A stretch of 64,000 bases of DNA from contig NZ_FNNR01000002.1 in assembly GCF_900106835.1 (NCBI RefSeq), forward strand, positions 558,001-622,000. Direction: 5' to 3'. The stretch's first letter is position 1, and the number at the start of each line of letters is the position of its first letter. A program made the position numbers and the translations under genes. Shown here in pieces: positions 45,801-54,410 of the stretch. Below the pieces are notes generated by a model. The model saw only the letters and a list, made by a program, of their open reading frames with translations, was not told the origin of the DNA and did not search any database. The DNA is from Arthrobacter sp. cf158. GTDB lineage: Bacteria; Actinomycetota; Actinomycetes; Actinomycetales; Micrococcaceae.

Positions 45801-47718
45801 TCTGGCCGAAGACGCTGTACGGGCCGCTAAGCGTGATGCTCCGAGTCACGGCCGTTCCGATGTTGGCGCTGTCGTCAATGGCCCGCGCCTGAACGGTAGC
45901 CGTCGTGAGGCCCTTCTGGATATAGGTGTAGGTCCAGGTCTGCTTTCCCTGTGCAGGGTGCCAGGTGGCACCCCCATCAGTGGAGACTTCGACGCCGGCC
46001 ACCACACCGCCAACATCGGCGGCAGTTCCGGTCACGGTAACGCTGCTGCCATGTGCCACGGTGGCTCCTGTGGCGGGAGCAGAGATGGCCACTGTTGGTT
46101 TGGTGGTGTCGGTGCTCGCTACGGCAGCAACCAGTCCGGCTGCCCTGGTTGCCGGTTGCGCGCCCATATCGGCCAGCAGGTTGACCTGGGCCTGCCGCAT
46201 CCGGACATCGGCCGGTGCGCCATCGCCGTCGTGCTCCTGGTCCAGGCCCCACGTCCACTGGACGCTTCCGGCGGAAAAGACCAAAGCGCCACTGGCTGCC
46301 TTGTAGAGGGTCACGTTGTGGGTAGTGCTTCCTGGTGCCACGGTATTGCCGAAGTCCTGAAGGTACTCGGGCACGCTGCCAACAGTGGTGGAGAGCCGGA
46401 TGAGCCCCGCCGGCCGGAAGCCATTGTCCAGGTCTTCATTGGATTCGTAGCCCACGGTGTGTGCCGCAAGAGCTGCAGAAGACCCTGCAGGCAACGATGC
46501 AAGGGTGGTGTTTCGCCAGAGCCTGGTCTTCCCTTCGTCCGCTTTGACAGTGATGGGCAGGTCCGAGTGGTTGGACATGTACATGGTGCCGGTCAGGCCA
46601 TTCTCCGGCAGCCCGCCGCCATTGGACTGGGAGGCAAAGCGCGGGTCGCGCCAAGTGCCTGTCCACTGGGCGCTGGGATCAATCTTGGCGTTGCCCCAGG
46701 TTTCCTTGTAGCAAGTGAGCGTCCGGTTGGCGGCGCCGTCCACCGTTGAGGGTTCAAAGCGGGTACGCCAGTACATCTCGTTGCCCGACAGGAATTGCAG
46801 GTTCACCCCGGCGTCCCGGGCAGCAGTGACGTTGGCCCGTTGGGGGCCGGACCAATACTCGTCGTGCCCGACGGACAGGAACACCTTGTGGTTCAGCAAT
46901 TCCGCGCCGCTGCGATCGGTATCAAGGCCGCTGATATAGCTGACGTCATAACCGTTTTGTTCCAGGAAGCGAACCATGGGGTACTCATTGGAGAAGTAGA
47001 AGTCGCGGCCACCGGGGCCGTCCCTGGTTGCCATGGGACGGTTGTAGCTGACTTTGTAGGACCGGCCGTTAGCGGCACCCTGGTAGAAGTCCGAGCCGCC
47101 GTAAGTGTTGTAGGCCTGCCAGGTCTGGTCAGCGGTCTGGAAGACGACGGCGGAACGGTTGCCGTCGTTGCGCACGACGAACGTGATGTGGCTCTTCGCT
47201 CCCGTGTCAGGGCGCGTGAGCAGTGCAATGTAAACGCCGGACACAGCCGTAGCCGGTACCTGCCACGTTGCAGACACCGCCCACGTACCGCAGTCATAGA
47301 GTTCGGTGCTCACGTCAGTCCGGCAAGCGGGCTGGTTCTGGCGGAGGACCGACGGCGTCACATCGGCGATCTTCCGGGCCCCGTTGCCGCCGTACCAGCC
47401 TGTCCGGTAGATGCCAATGGTGTACGTGAGCGCATTTGTGTCCACCTTGAATCGGATGGGCTGCCCGGCGTTGACGCTGATCTCAGTGGAGAAGCCCTGA
47501 ATACTGTCGTCGCCGGCACCGTTGATGTCCCACTCGGAGGGCGGACTTCCGGTTTTGGAGTTCTCGCACGCCACCAGGTTCACCACCGGATCGCAAGGAC
47601 CGGCAGCCACTGCAGGGCCTGCGGTGAGGGGAAGCAAAGCCGCCACCATGGAAATCACCAAAGGCACAAGGAGTCCCTTGAGGCTTCGCTGGGGTCGGGT
47701 AGCTGAAGGACCGGGCAT
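42820..47718 (-). CDS. Giant secreted protein: DMFase-like domain, DUF4082 x4, Big_5 x3
   Basis: 1632 residues. The start ATG at 47718 has a perfect Shine-Dalgarno (AGGAG, 5-nt gap) and begins a Sec signal peptide ending near AVAAG (residue 40). Residues 40-520 resemble the N,N-dimethylformamidase large-subunit domain (GHDEYW, GNEMYWR, VQWTWGLD). An Ig-like domain (535-632) follows, then DUF4082 modules near 633-790, 897-1053, 1160-1316 and 1420-1577, alternating with Big_5-like domains (795-893, 1055-1156, 1318-1416). The DUF4082 copies share GVRFYK, NTGTH and GWQTA. A Pro/Thr/Ser/Ala linker and the tail GGLLCGLLGLC end the protein. Probably a surface or matrix protein; activity unproven. 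Confidence 0.85.
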   Translation of the reverse strand: MPGPSATRPQRSLKGLLVPLVISMVAALLPLTAGPAVAAGPCDPVVNLVACENSKTGSPPSEWDINGAGDDSIQGFSTEISVNAGQPIRFKVDTNALTYTIGIYRTGWYGGNGARKIADVTPSVLRQNQPACRTDVSTELYDCGTWAVSATWQVPATAVSGVYIALLTRPDTGAKSHITFVVRNDGNRSAVVFQTADQTWQAYNTYGGSDFYQGAANGRSYKVSYNRPMATRDGPGGRDFYFSNEYPMVRFLEQNGYDVSYISGLDTDRSGAELLNHKVFLSVGHDEYWSGPQRANVTAARDAGVNLQFLSGNEMYWRTRFEPSTVDGAANRTLTCYKETWGNAKIDPSAQWTGTWRDPRFASQSNGGGLPENGLTGTMYMSNHSDLPITVKADEGKTRLWRNTTLASLPAGSSAALAAHTVGYESNEDLDNGFRPAGLIRLSTTVGSVPEYLQDFGNTVAPGSTTHNVTLYKAASGALVFSAGSVQWTWGLDQEHDGDGAPADVRMRQAQVNLLADMGAQPATRAAGLVAAVASTDTTKPTVAISAPATGATVAHGSSVTVTGTAADVGGVVAGVEVSTDGGATWHPAQGKQTWTYTYIQKGLTTATVQARAIDDSANIGTAVTRSITLSGPYSVFGQTVPVVKDSGDGGAYEMGLRFTPSVDGFITGVRFYKSTANTGTHTGSLWSSTGERLATATFTNETASGWQTALFSQAVPVAAGQKYTASYWAPNGHYATKDYQWASFGSTDAPLKVAGGFGAEPAGVYSTSQGFPTTSYNGGNYFADALFSTVDSSPMTVSGHTPVPSSSSVSVNTKVSAVFSKPVTAASVQLTLQSPSGPVAGTTAYDAATRRATFTPSSALAFSTQFTATLAGTDSVGGPVTAGGTWSFTTAATLPVPGSCPCSLFDDSVTPGIAELREGVPVTLGVRFSSVSAGEVLGVRFYKSAGNTGTHNGALYSATGQQLATVAFTNESASGWQTAMFSQPVQMAANTEYIVSYKSLTGTYSATANGFGSGMSVGPLRAASDAGAYTYSGDFASSRSTASYLVDVVVTVPNTPFTVGSHSPLPNASSVPLNTAVTAVLSEAAVASSVTMALKVTSGAAVAGTSSYDATSRKVTFTPTAALTAGTSYTATVTATSVSGQPMTAGGTWSFTTVPAPRTPGVCPCTLYQDTVTPSTPDANDGMPLSLGVRFASDTPGQVTGVRFYKAAGNTGTHTGSLYTATGQLLATVTFTNESSSGWQTASFSQPVNIEADTEYVAAYKAPTGKYSYTAGGFGAGFTSGPLRTDADSGAFAYNSDFPNATSTASYLVDLVFATSTPPLTVSEQVPAPGATGIPTDVKPSITFSSAINTGSSFTLTANGASVAGTASLSADSKSVTFTPAAPLPNSTVISASVANVVSQQGQAFPTTNWQFTTAAPAVQVSTIFGALTPQTLSAPDILSVELGTAFTVSQAGNVTGIRFYKGTGNTGTHVGSLWNSAGTRLAQVTFTNETATGWQTATLATPVALVTGQTYVVSYRAPNGRYSYTSGFFNQTYTSGVFIASGPNNGRYRYGTGGVMPTSSWNATNYFVDVVYSTTAPAQQLAAPAPSPTATATATPTPTPSPTATATATPSPSPSPTQSGGLLCGLLGLC
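42872..42964 (-). repeat. Imperfect short-period repeats encoding the Pro/Thr/Ala/Ser linker
   Basis: A stretch with repeated 6-18 bp units encodes alternating TATATP and PSPSPTP blocks just before the C-terminal tail of the giant protein. It is coding and probably slippage-prone. Confidence 0.6.
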
Positions 47719-48074
47719 CAGAACTCCTGGAGTGGTACGCCAATTGCTTAGACGGGCCCGCCGATTTCCGTGCACGGTCCCTGCTTGTCGCTCCCCAGCC
47801 AGGGTCAAACCAAGATCTTCAGTTGTGTAACTCAGGGTTTCTGCACTTGGGGTCGTCGTTCCGAAGATCGGGACCGGATCCGGAAGGGGCGGAACAGAAG
47901 TTCACGCCATTGCCGGATCACCGGAACGATAAGGCCAAGTAGCCCTTGGCAGGAGTGTAGGGGTGCAGCCTGCCGCCCGCAAGGCGTTCCGGCATCAGAT
48001 CCGTAGATTTCCATCAAACGGCAGTAGATTTAGGGGATACAACCACCCGGGCCACCCAGGAGAACCGAAGCGCC
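47719..48074. other. 356-bp divergent intergenic region before smc
   Basis: No gene is supported here. It must hold promoters for the giant secreted protein and for smc. Near smc, GTAGATTT occurs twice (48003-48010 and 48024-48031), 21 bp apart, the second containing a possible -10 (TAGATT). The long leader of the giant gene is about GC-neutral, and I could not match it to a known riboswitch. Confidence 0.5.
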
Positions 48075-51000
48075 TTGCACCTTAAAAGTCTGACTGTCCG
48101 AGGATTCAAGTCGTTCGCGTCGGCCACGACGTTCGACTTCGAGCCCGGCGTCACTGCCGTCGTGGGACCCAACGGATCGGGCAAATCCAACGTGGTGGAT
48201 GCGCTGGCCTGGGTCATGGGGGAGCAGGGCGCCAAGACCCTGCGCGGCGGAAAAATGGAAGATGTCATCTTCGCCGGCACCTCCGGCAGGGCGCCGTTGG
48301 GCCGCGCCCACGTGTCCCTGACCATAGACAATGCCGACAATGCGCTCCCCATCGAATACAGCGAAGTCACCATCTCCCGGACACTCTTCCGTACCGGGGG
48401 ATCCGAATACGCCATCAATGGCGCACCGTGCCGTCTCCTCGATATCCAGGAACTCTTGTCAGACTCCGGCCTTGGCCGGGAAATGCACGTCATCGTGGGG
48501 CAGGGCCAACTTGACCGCGTCCTGCACGCCACCCCCGAGGACCGCCGGGGATTCATTGAGGAAGCTGCGGGAATTCTCAAGCATCGCCGCCGCAAGGAAA
48601 AGACCGTCCGCAAGCTGGAAGCAATGCAGGCCAACCTTGCACGGCTCGGAGACCTCACAGCTGAGATCCGGCGCCAACTCACTCCACTGGGCAAGCAGGC
48701 AGAAATAGCGCGGCGCGCCCAGACGGTTCAATTCGATGTACGCGATGCCCGGGCCCGCCTCCTTGCTGACGACCTCGTGCAGCTCACAACCAGCCTCGAA
48801 CAGGACGTTGCCGACGAAGCTGCGCTCAAGGAACGCCGTGTGGTGGTCGAAACCGGGCTGGGAGTGGGACGGCGTCGCCAGGCAGCCTTGGAGCAGCAGG
48901 CCGCCCAAGCCACCCCGCGCCTCAACGCAGCACGCGACCATTGGTACCAGCTCTCAGCAGCCCGGGAGCGCCTGAGATCACTGGGCTCGCTGGCCTCTGA
49001 ACGCCGCAGGCTCCTCGGGTCCTCGGAGGCCACCCCAGACACCGGCCGTGATCCCGAACAGCTTGAGCGCCAGGCCGTCCGGGTTCGGGAAGAGCAGTCG
49101 GCTTTGGAACACGACATCCTTGCAAAACAGGCTGCACTCCTTGAAGCAACGGTCGCAAAGGACGGGGCAGAGGCGCTCGCAGCTGCCGAGGACAAGCGGC
49201 TGACCGCCATGTTGAGGGCAGCCGCCGATCGGCGTGAAGGCCTGGCCAGGCTGGCCGGTCAGGTTGCGGCCGCTCGATCCCGTGCCGAGGCCGCCGAAGC
49301 CGAACGCGGCCGCCTCCGCGAATCACTGGCATCGGGCGACGAACGGCGCCGCAAGGCCCAGAGCGAGTTCACAGCCCTCGAATCCCAGGTGGCCGGCGTA
49401 GAAGATGGCGAAGAGAGCCTCGATGCAGAGTATGAAAATGCCAACGATGTCCTGGATGCTGTCCTCGCCGAAATCGAGGAACTGAAAACTTCCGAGGCCG
49501 AAGCTGTCCGCGAAAGGGACGCCCTCACGGCGCGCCGTGACGCGCTGCAACTGGGACTCAACCGGAAGGACGGCTCTGGCAGCATCCTTACAGCCGACGG
49601 CATCCTGGGGCCCTTGGCCGCGTTGATAGCAATCGAGCCTGGCTACGAGGCGGCCATAGCTTCCGCCCTGGGAAGCGCCTCGGATGCTTTGGTGGTCGCC
49701 GGCCCGAAGGCCGCCGTCGCAGCCATCCAGTCGTTGAAGGATGACGACGCCGGCAGGGCAGCTTTGCTTCTGGGGGGCGGTTCAGGTGTGAATGACGAAC
49801 GGCACGCTGTATCAGGGCTGCCCCCCGGCGGACGTTGGGCAGTCGACGTCGTGAAGATCGCTGATCCAGCCGCCCAAGGTGCCTTGGCGCTGCTTGCCCG
49901 CACCGTCGTCGTCGATGATCTTGAGGCAGCCGCAGAGCTCGTCGGGGATCATCCGGAGGTCAGGGCTGTCACCCGGGAGGGTGACGTCGTTACCCATGTG
50001 ACCATCATGGGCGGCTCGGCCACCGCTCCATCGCTGCTTGAAGTCCAGGCAGCAGTGGACGACGCCGTTGCCAGGCTTCAGGAGGTCACAGCCCGCCTGG
50101 AACGTGGGCGGTTCGCCTTGGCAGGAGCTCAAGCCCGCCGCGACGAAGCACAGGACCGGGCCGATGCCGCGCTGGAGCGGTTGCACGAATCCGACGCCAG
50201 GCTTGCCGCTGTGGCGGAACGTCTGGGCCATCTCAACTCCCTGCTGCGCAGTGCAGTGGGAGAAAGCGAAAGGCTTGCCGCCTCCATGGCGAAGGCTGAA
50301 GCGAATATCGCCGAGGCCCAACTTGACCTTGAAGTCGCCGCGGAGCGTCTGGCTGCTGCACAGGAGGCCCCGGACGAGGAACCATCAACGGATCAGAGGG
50401 ATGAACTCGCAGTTCAGGCAAGGGCCGCCCGGGCGCTTGAAACAGAAGCCCGTCTGGCACTTCGTACAGCGGAAGAGCAGTTGGGTGCCATCAGTAATCG
50501 AGCGGCATCGCTGGAACGGGCAGCAGCTACGGAACGACGCGCCCGTGAAGAGGCGGCACGCAGGGCGCAGCGACGACGTGCCCAGGCACAGCGCGCCGCG
50601 GCCGTAGCCTCGGCCGCAGAACAGACACTGAAGTTCCTCGATATCTCCGTGGAACTGGCCGGCTGGGAGCGCGACCTCGCGGAACAAACCCGGGAGCAAC
50701 TGGAGAAAGAACTGGCAGAGGTCCGTTCCGGGAACGATGCCCTCGCCCGGGAACTCGCAGACCTGACCGATTCCGTGCATCGCGATGAGATGGCGCGAAC
50801 CCAGCAGCGGTTGCGCATTGAAGCCCTGGAGGCACGGTCCATCGAAGAACTGGGCCTCTCTGCTGAGCAGCTTGTGGCCGATTACGGTCCGGACCAACCC
50901 GTGCCGCTTCCTGCCGGAACCACCACCGACAAGTGGGCTGAGCTCCGCGCACCAGTGGATGAGAATGGAGACCCTGTGGTTGAAGGGGTTCCGTTCGTCC

Positions 51001-51653
51001 GCGCTGAGCAGGAAAAACGGCTCAAGAAAGCTGAACGGGACCTCGCGGCGCTGGGCAAGGTCAACCCGCTGGCGCTCGAAGAGTTTGCCGCCCTGGAGGA
51101 ACGGCATCAATTCCTCAGTTCCCAGCTGGAAGACCTGAAGTCCAGCCGGAAGGATCTCCTGGACATCATCAAAGAGGTGGACAACCGCGTTCAGCAGGTC
51201 TTCACCGAGGCCTTTGCCGATACCTCGGCCCAGTTCGACCACGTCTTCGCCAGGCTTTTTCCTGGTGGCGAGGGCAGGCTGGTGCTTACTGACCCGGAGG
51301 ACATGCTGACCACTGGAATCGAAGTGGAGGCCAGGCCGGCAGGCAAGAAGATCAAGAGGCTTTCGCTCCTCTCCGGCGGTGAGCGCTCCCTGACCGCAGT
51401 GGCACTCCTGGTGGCGATCTTCAAGGCACGGCCGTCGCCGTTTTATGTCATGGACGAAGTGGAGGCAGCGTTGGATGACACCAACCTCGGCCGGCTCATC
51501 ACTATTTTCGAAGAATTGCGGGAGTCCAGCCAGCTGATCGTGATCACCCACCAAAAGCGCACCATGGAAGTCGCCGACGCGCTTTATGGCGTGACCATGA
51601 GGGGCGATGGCGTCTCCACCGTCATCAGCCAGAGGCTCGGTGCCGGGGCTTAG
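48075..51653 (+). CDS. smc: Chromosome segregation protein SMC
   Basis: Condensin ATPase. 1192 residues: N-terminal Walker A GPNGSGKSN (about 32-40), a long coiled coil, a hinge around 500-660, the return coiled coil, and a C-terminal head with signature LSGGERSLTAVAL and Walker B FYVMDEVEAALDD. The start is TTG at 48075 with AGGAG at 48058-48062, a rather long spacing. In many actinobacteria smc follows mutM directly; here 8.6 kb intervene. Confidence 0.96.
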   Translation: MHLKSLTVRGFKSFASATTFDFEPGVTAVVGPNGSGKSNVVDALAWVMGEQGAKTLRGGKMEDVIFAGTSGRAPLGRAHVSLTIDNADNALPIEYSEVTISRTLFRTGGSEYAINGAPCRLLDIQELLSDSGLGREMHVIVGQGQLDRVLHATPEDRRGFIEEAAGILKHRRRKEKTVRKLEAMQANLARLGDLTAEIRRQLTPLGKQAEIARRAQTVQFDVRDARARLLADDLVQLTTSLEQDVADEAALKERRVVVETGLGVGRRRQAALEQQAAQATPRLNAARDHWYQLSAARERLRSLGSLASERRRLLGSSEATPDTGRDPEQLERQAVRVREEQSALEHDILAKQAALLEATVAKDGAEALAAAEDKRLTAMLRAAADRREGLARLAGQVAAARSRAEAAEAERGRLRESLASGDERRRKAQSEFTALESQVAGVEDGEESLDAEYENANDVLDAVLAEIEELKTSEAEAVRERDALTARRDALQLGLNRKDGSGSILTADGILGPLAALIAIEPGYEAAIASALGSASDALVVAGPKAAVAAIQSLKDDDAGRAALLLGGGSGVNDERHAVSGLPPGGRWAVDVVKIADPAAQGALALLARTVVVDDLEAAAELVGDHPEVRAVTREGDVVTHVTIMGGSATAPSLLEVQAAVDDAVARLQEVTARLERGRFALAGAQARRDEAQDRADAALERLHESDARLAAVAERLGHLNSLLRSAVGESERLAASMAKAEANIAEAQLDLEVAAERLAAAQEAPDEEPSTDQRDELAVQARAARALETEARLALRTAEEQLGAISNRAASLERAAATERRAREEAARRAQRRRAQAQRAAAVASAAEQTLKFLDISVELAGWERDLAEQTREQLEKELAEVRSGNDALARELADLTDSVHRDEMARTQQRLRIEALEARSIEELGLSAEQLVADYGPDQPVPLPAGTTTDKWAELRAPVDENGDPVVEGVPFVRAEQEKRLKKAERDLAALGKVNPLALEEFAALEERHQFLSSQLEDLKSSRKDLLDIIKEVDNRVQQVFTEAFADTSAQFDHVFARLFPGGEGRLVLTDPEDMLTTGIEVEARPAGKKIKRLSLLSGGERSLTAVALLVAIFKARPSPFYVMDEVEAALDDTNLGRLITIFEELRESSQLIVITHQKRTMEVADALYGVTMRGDGVSTVISQRLGAGA

Positions 51654-51673
51654 CTTTATGAGAAGGTAGGGGA

Positions 51674-52879
51674 GTGAACGATTTCCTACCCATAATTCTG
51701 TCCATTCTCGCTGCGCTCGTGGTGGTCGGCGGACTCGTGCCGGTACTCCTGAAGGCCCGGAAGTCCGGCGCCAAGTACCCAGGAACGCGGGATGCGAACG
51801 ACCCCCTCCAGTCATCGGCAGCAGGCGGCGGAACCCTTGTGGAGGACCGCCCGGACGCGGTGAAGGCGCCGGCCCCAACTTTTGACGGAACCGTCGAAGG
51901 CACGGATGTGCCGGACGACGCCGCCGGGCTCGAAACCATCGCGATTGATACTCCGGCTCCGGTGGAGGGTCGCCTGACGCGCCTCCGCGCGCGCCTGATC
52001 AAATCCAACAACATCCTCGGCAAGGGCCTCCTTGCCTTGTTGTCCGGCGACAAGATCGACGAAAACGTGTGGGATGAGGTGGAAGAGACCCTCTTGCTGG
52101 CCGATCTCGGTACAGAACCCACCATGCAGCTGGTTGATGCCCTGCGGGAGCGCGTCAAGGTGCTGGGCACCCGCAGCCCCGAAGACGTCAAGGCCATGCT
52201 TCGTGAAGAACTCATCAAGCTCGTTGATCCCACCATGGACCGGTCCCTGAATGTGGAGCGAAAGGCGGACCGGCCCGCCGTCGTGCTTGTTGTGGGTGTG
52301 AACGGCGTGGGCAAGACCACCACCGTCGGCAAGCTGGCACGTGTCCTGGTGGCGGAAGACAAGGATGTCCTGTTGGGCGCTGCTGATACGTTCCGCGCGG
52401 CAGCGGCCGAGCAATTGGCGACGTGGGGCCAGCGGGTGGGCGTCCCCACCGTTAAGTCCGACATCGACGGTGCCGACCCCGCCTCTGTAGCCTACGAGGC
52501 CGTGAAGGCCGGTATCGACCAGGAAGTCGACGTAGTCATGGTGGACACCGCGGGCCGCCTCCAGAACAAGACGGGCTTGATGGACGAGCTCGGCAAGGTC
52601 AAGCGGGTCATCGAGAAGCTGGCAGAGGTTGATGAAGTCCTGTTGGTCCTGGACGCCACAACAGGCCAAAACGGCCTGAACCAGGCACGCGTTTTCGCCG
52701 AGGTAGTCAATATCACGGGCATTGTGCTGACCAAGCTGGACGGAACCGCCAAGGGCGGCATTGTTGTGGCTATCCAGAAATCACTGGGTGTCCCGGTGAA
52801 ACTCATTGGCTTGGGCGAAGGCCCGGACGATCTTGCACCGTTCGACGCCGAAAGCTTTGTGGACGCGCTCCTCAACTAG
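51674..52879 (+). CDS. ftsY: Signal recognition particle receptor FtsY
   Basis: Docks SRP-ribosome complexes at the membrane. 401 residues: an N-terminal TM anchor (about 5-25, IILSILAALVVVGGLVPVLL), an acidic linker to about 95, the helical N domain and the GTPase G domain (G1 GVNGVGKTT, DTAGR, TKLDGTAKGG). The start is GTG, 20 bp after smc, with an overlapping purine-rich Shine-Dalgarno. The partner Ffh is encoded 5 kb downstream. Confidence 0.96.
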   Translation: MNDFLPIILSILAALVVVGGLVPVLLKARKSGAKYPGTRDANDPLQSSAAGGGTLVEDRPDAVKAPAPTFDGTVEGTDVPDDAAGLETIAIDTPAPVEGRLTRLRARLIKSNNILGKGLLALLSGDKIDENVWDEVEETLLLADLGTEPTMQLVDALRERVKVLGTRSPEDVKAMLREELIKLVDPTMDRSLNVERKADRPAVVLVVGVNGVGKTTTVGKLARVLVAEDKDVLLGAADTFRAAAAEQLATWGQRVGVPTVKSDIDGADPASVAYEAVKAGIDQEVDVVMVDTAGRLQNKTGLMDELGKVKRVIEKLAEVDEVLLVLDATTGQNGLNQARVFAEVVNITGIVLTKLDGTAKGGIVVAIQKSLGVPVKLIGLGEGPDDLAPFDAESFVDALLN

Positions 52880-52891
52880 CGCTCCAGCTAC

Positions 52892-52955
52892 AAACTGACT
52901 GGCAGGTGTGGTTGTTCTGCGCTTCAGGACAACCCCACCTGCCAGTCAGTTTTTG
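52892..52955. terminator. Strong bidirectional terminator, ftsY / MFS
   Basis: A stem of about 24 bp with minor mismatches: the outer 15 bp (AAACTGACTGGCAGG with 52938-52952) are perfect. A T-run follows on the plus strand and A's precede on the other. The MFS stop codon (52946-52948) lies inside the right arm. Confidence 0.88.
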
Positions 52956-54166
52956 GGTTTAAGGGGCTCGCGCGCAAACAGCCAGCCTGCAGCTGTGAGC
53001 AGCAGTACACCGCCGGTCATGCCGAACGCCCACCCATAGCCCAGACGGTCAGCGAGGAGACCCGCCACAACAGGACCGATGATGGCGCCCGTATCGGCGG
53101 CCATTTGGAAGACTGCCAGAACCTTGCCCCCGGAGTGTCCCCGGCCAATCACGTCGGCGACGGCGGCCTGCTGCGCCGGGCCCAGCAAGCCGGAGCCGAA
53201 TCCCGCTACCGCGGACGCAATCAGGAAACCTGTGAGGTCCGTTGTCAGGCCAATGACGCCGGTAGCAAGCCCGGTGATGACGAGTCCCGGGATCAGCAGG
53301 GGCTTCCGTCCCCAGGCATCGGCCAAACGCCCGCTGAAGGTGAGGGCCAGGGCGTTGCCCACAGCGAAGATGGCAAGCGCCCACGCCGCCGTTGCCGGTT
53401 GTGACTGCAGGACGGCAACGGCGAACAACGGGATGGTGGCCATGCGGACGCCGAATGTCACCCAGCCGTTGCCGAAGCTCGAGAAAACCGCTGCGCGGTA
53501 GGCCGAATCACCGAGCGCTTCCTTCAGCGTCATCGCCGGGGCAGGAGCAGCGTCTGCCGCGGTGTTGCCTTCGCCGCCCAGCATGGTGCGGACCACCAAA
53601 GCCGCCGCCAACAGAGCCGCGGCGTACGCGAGGAAGGGGACCCGGAGGCCGAAGCCCGCCAACAAGCCGCCCACCACCGGGCCCAGCACACTCCCGATCA
53701 GGAACGCAGATGCATAGGCGCCGGAGACCCGGCCACGGCGTTCGGGTGGGGCGAGCCGGATGAGCAGGCCCATGGCCGCGACGGTAAACATCACCGAGCC
53801 GGCACCGCCGAGGCCGCGGAAGATCAGCAACTGCCAGTAATCCTGTGCAAAGGCGCACGCCGCTGTGGAGACTGCCACGATCAGAAGACCGGAGACGTAC
53901 ACATTCCGTTCGCCGAATCGTCCGATCAGGGCACCGCCCGCCGGGGCGAAGACCAGGCGCATGAACGCAAAGATGCTGACGATGATGGCGGCGGCCGTTG
54001 CCCCGACGTCGAATGTTGTGGCGAATTGCGGAAGGACAGGTGCCACCAGTCCGAATCCCAAGGCGATAAGGAATGCCGCGGCCAGCATGACCTTGATGTC
54101 GCGGGGGAGAGGTGCCTTCTCCGACTGGATCCTTGGTGCGTCAACGGATCTGGGAGACTGCGTCAT
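52946..54166 (-). CDS. MFS transporter (drug-efflux type)
   Basis: 406 residues with 12 predicted TM segments. The loop 2-3 motif is GGALIGRFGERNVYV, and the motif C-like GSVLGPVVGGLLAGFG in TM5 marks a drug:H+ antiporter of the 12-TM DHA1 type. The second-half loop has GRLADAWGRKPL. The ATG at 54166 is chosen because the hydrophobic core follows within 30 residues and AAGGA lies upstream; the frame is open much further 5' without family-like sequence. It is divergent from amt. Confidence 0.88.
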   Translation of the reverse strand: MTQSPRSVDAPRIQSEKAPLPRDIKVMLAAAFLIALGFGLVAPVLPQFATTFDVGATAAAIIVSIFAFMRLVFAPAGGALIGRFGERNVYVSGLLIVAVSTAACAFAQDYWQLLIFRGLGGAGSVMFTVAAMGLLIRLAPPERRGRVSGAYASAFLIGSVLGPVVGGLLAGFGLRVPFLAYAAALLAAALVVRTMLGGEGNTAADAAPAPAMTLKEALGDSAYRAAVFSSFGNGWVTFGVRMATIPLFAVAVLQSQPATAAWALAIFAVGNALALTFSGRLADAWGRKPLLIPGLVITGLATGVIGLTTDLTGFLIASAVAGFGSGLLGPAQQAAVADVIGRGHSGGKVLAVFQMAADTGAIIGPVVAGLLADRLGYGWAFGMTGGVLLLTAAGWLFAREPLKPKN

Positions 54167-54222
54167 CTGGTGCTGGTCCTTCACATGGGTTCTTGTGGCG
54201 ATATCCGGGTAATTCCGGTGAA

Positions 54223-54260
54223 GTCTGACGTCTGAAACATATCCGTAACACTGGGGATAT
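54223..54260 (+). promoter_or_regulatory. GlnR-box-like site upstream of amt
   Basis: The central half-sites GAAAC (54234-54238) and GTAAC (54245-54249) are 6 bp apart, flanked at the same 6-bp spacing by weaker GTCTG and GATAT. This matches the actinobacterial GlnR pattern of alternating GTnAC and GAAAC half-sites. No glnR is in the window. Confidence 0.45.
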
Positions 54261-54410
54261 GCACCATTTACGTTGGGGAGGTTGTTGTAACCAGCCCGCA
54301 ATGTAAAACCCGCGCAGGTGAAACACGGCGGCACAAAACTCTTAAGCAGGACGCAAAGGGCGTCAGGACAGCGGTTGAACCGCAGATCTAGCAAGAGAGG
54401 AACGTGCACC

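Noticed and set aside
47719..48074. Riboswitch in the long leader of the giant secreted protein
   Set aside because: I compared it by eye with the c-di-GMP-I consensus and found no matching core; only a good Shine-Dalgarno is supported.
50385..51878. 497-codon frame antisense to smc
   Set aside because: Shadow of the SMC coiled coil and head, spanning into ftsY with no independent support.
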